A stretch of DNA of 64,000 nucleotides from Rhizobium sp. Root482 (GTDB taxonomy: Bacteria > Pseudomonadota > Alphaproteobacteria > Rhizobiales > Rhizobiaceae). Below, piece after piece: positions 62,710 to 64,000 of this stretch. Made by a program: the position numbers and the translations under genes. The notes below the pieces were generated by a model. The model did no database searches. It worked only from the letters and a program-made list of their open reading frames with translations, and was not told the DNA's origin. Every line of letters starts with the position of its first letter. The stretch's first letter is position 1. The DNA is taken from assembly GCF_001426565.1 (NCBI RefSeq), contig NZ_LMFA01000026.1:382875-446874 (forward strand). The letters run 5' to 3'.

Positions 62710-63561
62710 ATGACGGAACCGGATCTCTATCGCATCCGCGATTTCGTGCCGGACTTTGACGCAATCGCTGCCGAATTTACCGAACGCAGCCGCGCTCTGA
62801 CGGCACGGGCAAATGTGAGGGCTGACATTGCCTATGGAGCCCGCCCGCGCGAAACGCTGGACCTGATCTTTCCAGACAATCCCGCCCCCGAAGCACCGCT
62901 GCATATCTTCATCCACGGCGGCTACTGGCGATCGGGGGAGAAGGAAAGCTACCGCCTGGTTGCCGAACCGGTGCTGGCGGCCGGCGGCGTCACCGCCTTG
63001 ATTGAGTACGACCTTATGCCCGGCCAACGGCTACCGACCCTGGTCAATCAGGTCCGCCGCGCCGTGGACTGGCTTCAGGGTCATGCCCGCAGCTTCGGGG
63101 CTGACCCTGCCCGGCTCACCGTAAGCGGCCATTCCGCCGGCGCCCACCTCGCCTCCTTTCTGGCAGCCACCGGAGGGGAAGAGAGCGATCCGCCGTTCCT
63201 GCCCGCCGTCAATGGCCTCCTTCTGGTGAGTGGCATCTATGACCTTTCGGAAATACCGGACAGCTTTCTCCGTGACGAGGCCAAGATGACGCGGGGGGAG
63301 GCTGCCGCTTGGTCGCCTCTTGCATCCAATCAGCGTCAGGGCCCGTCGCGTATCATCGCTTATGGAGCGCAGGAAACAGCTCCCTTTCGTGAACAGGCGC
63401 AAGAACTTGAAGCGAGGCTGCGTTCTGCGGAGAACGCCGTCGAACTGCTGCAAGTTCCAGACCTCAATCACATGAGTGTGGTCCTCGATCTGGCGGATAA
63501 GGAGGGGGTTCTTGGACGAAAACTCCGCGAACTTGTGGAGCGGCAACCCACACGTCCTTGA
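62710..63561 (+). CDS. Alpha/beta hydrolase, kynurenine formamidase-like
   Basis: The 283-residue cytoplasmic protein has the alpha/beta-hydrolase fold with the oxyanion motif IHGGYWRSG (the HGGYW form of arylformamidases), nucleophile Ser in SGHSAGAHLAS and a late histidine in LNHMSVV. It ends the catabolic operon 22 bases after the aldehyde dehydrogenase gene. It could hydrolyse an ester, lactone or N-formyl compound feeding the dehydrogenases. No tryptophan-pathway gene is near, so kynurenine is unlikely. Confidence 0.85.
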   Translation: MTEPDLYRIRDFVPDFDAIAAEFTERSRALTARANVRADIAYGARPRETLDLIFPDNPAPEAPLHIFIHGGYWRSGEKESYRLVAEPVLAAGGVTALIEYDLMPGQRLPTLVNQVRRAVDWLQGHARSFGADPARLTVSGHSAGAHLASFLAATGGEESDPPFLPAVNGLLLVSGIYDLSEIPDSFLRDEAKMTRGEAAAWSPLASNQRQGPSRIIAYGAQETAPFREQAQELEARLRSAENAVELLQVPDLNHMSVVLDLADKEGVLGRKLRELVERQPTRP

Positions 63562-63689
63562 CGGCTTTTCCGCAAAACCGGCGACCATAGATTCAAATCA
63601 AGTCACATCCATTGGCGCAGATGTTGCGGTTCAACGTCAACAACGGGCATCGTGACCAGTTCTGCCTCTTCGACGTCAACGAGAGCTCA

Positions 63690-64000
63690 TGACCTGAGCC
63701 CCTGAACTTCCTCCAAATTTTGGTAGAGTCCGTCACACTGAGGAGACGGACAGGATGAAGCATTCACGGTTCACGGACGAGCAGATCATCGGGATATTGA
63801 AAGAGGAGGAGAGCGGCCTGAGGACGGCCGATGTTTGCCGCAAGCACGGAATATCCGAAGCGACCTTCTACAAATACAAGGCCAAGTTTGGCGGTATGGA
63901 GGTTTCCGATGCTCGCAAGCTGAAGGCTTTGGAAGACGAGAACGCCAAGCTGAAGAAGCTGCTGGCCGAGACCATGCTGGACAACGCCATTTTGAAGGAC
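63690..64000 (+). mobile_element. IS3-family insertion sequence, left part (IS407-group-like)
   Basis: The transposase gene at 63755 identifies the element. Its left end is placed near TGACCTGAGCCCCTGAACTT (63690), which has the TGA...CCCC look of IS407-group ends; the exact boundary is uncertain by several bases because the right end and the target duplication lie outside the window. Confidence 0.7.
63755..64000 (+). CDS. IS3-family transposase OrfA, N-terminal part
   Basis: The gene runs off the right edge after 82 codons. The translation MKHSRFTDEQIIGILKEEE, then TADVCRKHGISEATFYKYKA (helix-turn-helix) and LEDENAKLKKLLAETMLDN (leucine-zipper-like) is typical of IS407-group OrfA. A functional element would produce OrfAB by frameshifting further right, which cannot be checked here. 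Confidence 0.93.
   Translation, partial: MKHSRFTDEQIIGILKEEESGLRTADVCRKHGISEATFYKYKAKFGGMEVSDARKLKALEDENAKLKKLLAETMLDNAILKD

Noticed and set aside
63603..63686. A short open stretch on the minus strand beside the insertion sequence, ending in a plausible protein tail (PVVDVEPQHLRQWM).
   Set aside because: It might be the stump of a gene cut by the element, but an in-frame TGA sits at 63687-63689, there are only 27 codons, and I recognise no family.
1..64000. Searched by eye for CRISPR arrays, tRNA or rRNA genes, prophage structural genes, toxin-antitoxin pairs and riboswitches.
   Set aside because: Nothing convincing was found; subtle RNA structures cannot be excluded without covariance-model searches.

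Overview
The window is GC-rich and densely coded, with many 4-bp ATGA gene overlaps. Gene content points to an alphaproteobacterium of the Rhizobiaceae (Rhizobium, Ensifer, Shinella or Agrobacterium type). The clues are a DenD/XylD-type sugar-acid operon, ABC and TRAP importers in abundance, NikR with a nik operon, urease genes next to a UT-family urea channel, and an IS3-family element at the right edge. There are no rRNA or tRNA genes, and the accessory catabolic load would suit a chromid, megaplasmid or accessory chromosomal region. These are judgements from protein signatures only; no database search was run.

Layout. (1) 1-5.5 kb: sugar-acid catabolism. A partial GntR regulator and an FAD-linked 2-hydroxyacid oxidase are divergent from denD, a beta-hydroxyacid dehydrogenase and a XylD-type dehydratase. 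(2) 5.9-9.3 kb: a glycine betaine/choline type ABC importer (ATPase with CBS domains, permease, binding protein), a strong terminator and a small XRE regulator. (3) 9.4-14.4 kb: an FMN reductase, a marR-emrA-emrB multidrug operon with a clear palindromic operator, and an EamA exporter. (4) 14.4-24.35 kb: a quinate/shikimate-to-protocatechuate cluster. It has a type II dehydroquinase, a TRAP transporter, a GntR regulator, an extra TRAP binding protein, an SMP-30 lactonase, a dehydroshikimate dehydratase/HPPD-like fusion, a quinate/shikimate dehydrogenase and a TetR regulator. Two copies of one operator-like motif link its two divergent control regions. (5) 24.5-29.9 kb: nikABCDE with divergent nikR and a recognisable NikR-box-like site. 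(6) 30.3-37 kb: an M20 amidohydrolase and several envelope or exported proteins. (7) 37.1-53.7 kb: a GntP-family permease, then urease genes broken up by other genes. ureF stands alone, a beta-helix membrane protein and an RND pump follow, ureG is inverted, and ureD-A-B-C, the urea channel and ureE complete the set. (8) 54-63.6 kb: a sugar-type ABC importer with a GntR regulator, divergent from a four-enzyme catabolic operon (Ldh-type dehydrogenase, iron alcohol dehydrogenase, succinate-semialdehyde-type dehydrogenase, alpha/beta hydrolase). (9) 63.7-64 kb: the left end of an IS3-family (IS407-group-like) insertion sequence.

How the parts work together. The nik importer and NikR can supply and control nickel for the urease encoded 10-20 kb away, with UreE, UreG, UreF and UreD as metallochaperones and the UT channel bringing in urea. 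In the quinate/shikimate cluster the TRAP system would import the acids. The dehydrogenase, dehydroquinase and dehydratase would then take them to protocatechuate, whose ring-cleavage genes are not in this window. The last catabolic operon resembles the alcohol dehydrogenase plus semialdehyde dehydrogenase logic of gamma-hydroxybutyrate degradation, but its substrate cannot be read from sequence alone. The most unusual items are the altered active-site histidine of the type II dehydroquinase, the orphan second TRAP binding protein and lactonase in the quinate cluster, and the beta-helix membrane protein beside ureF.
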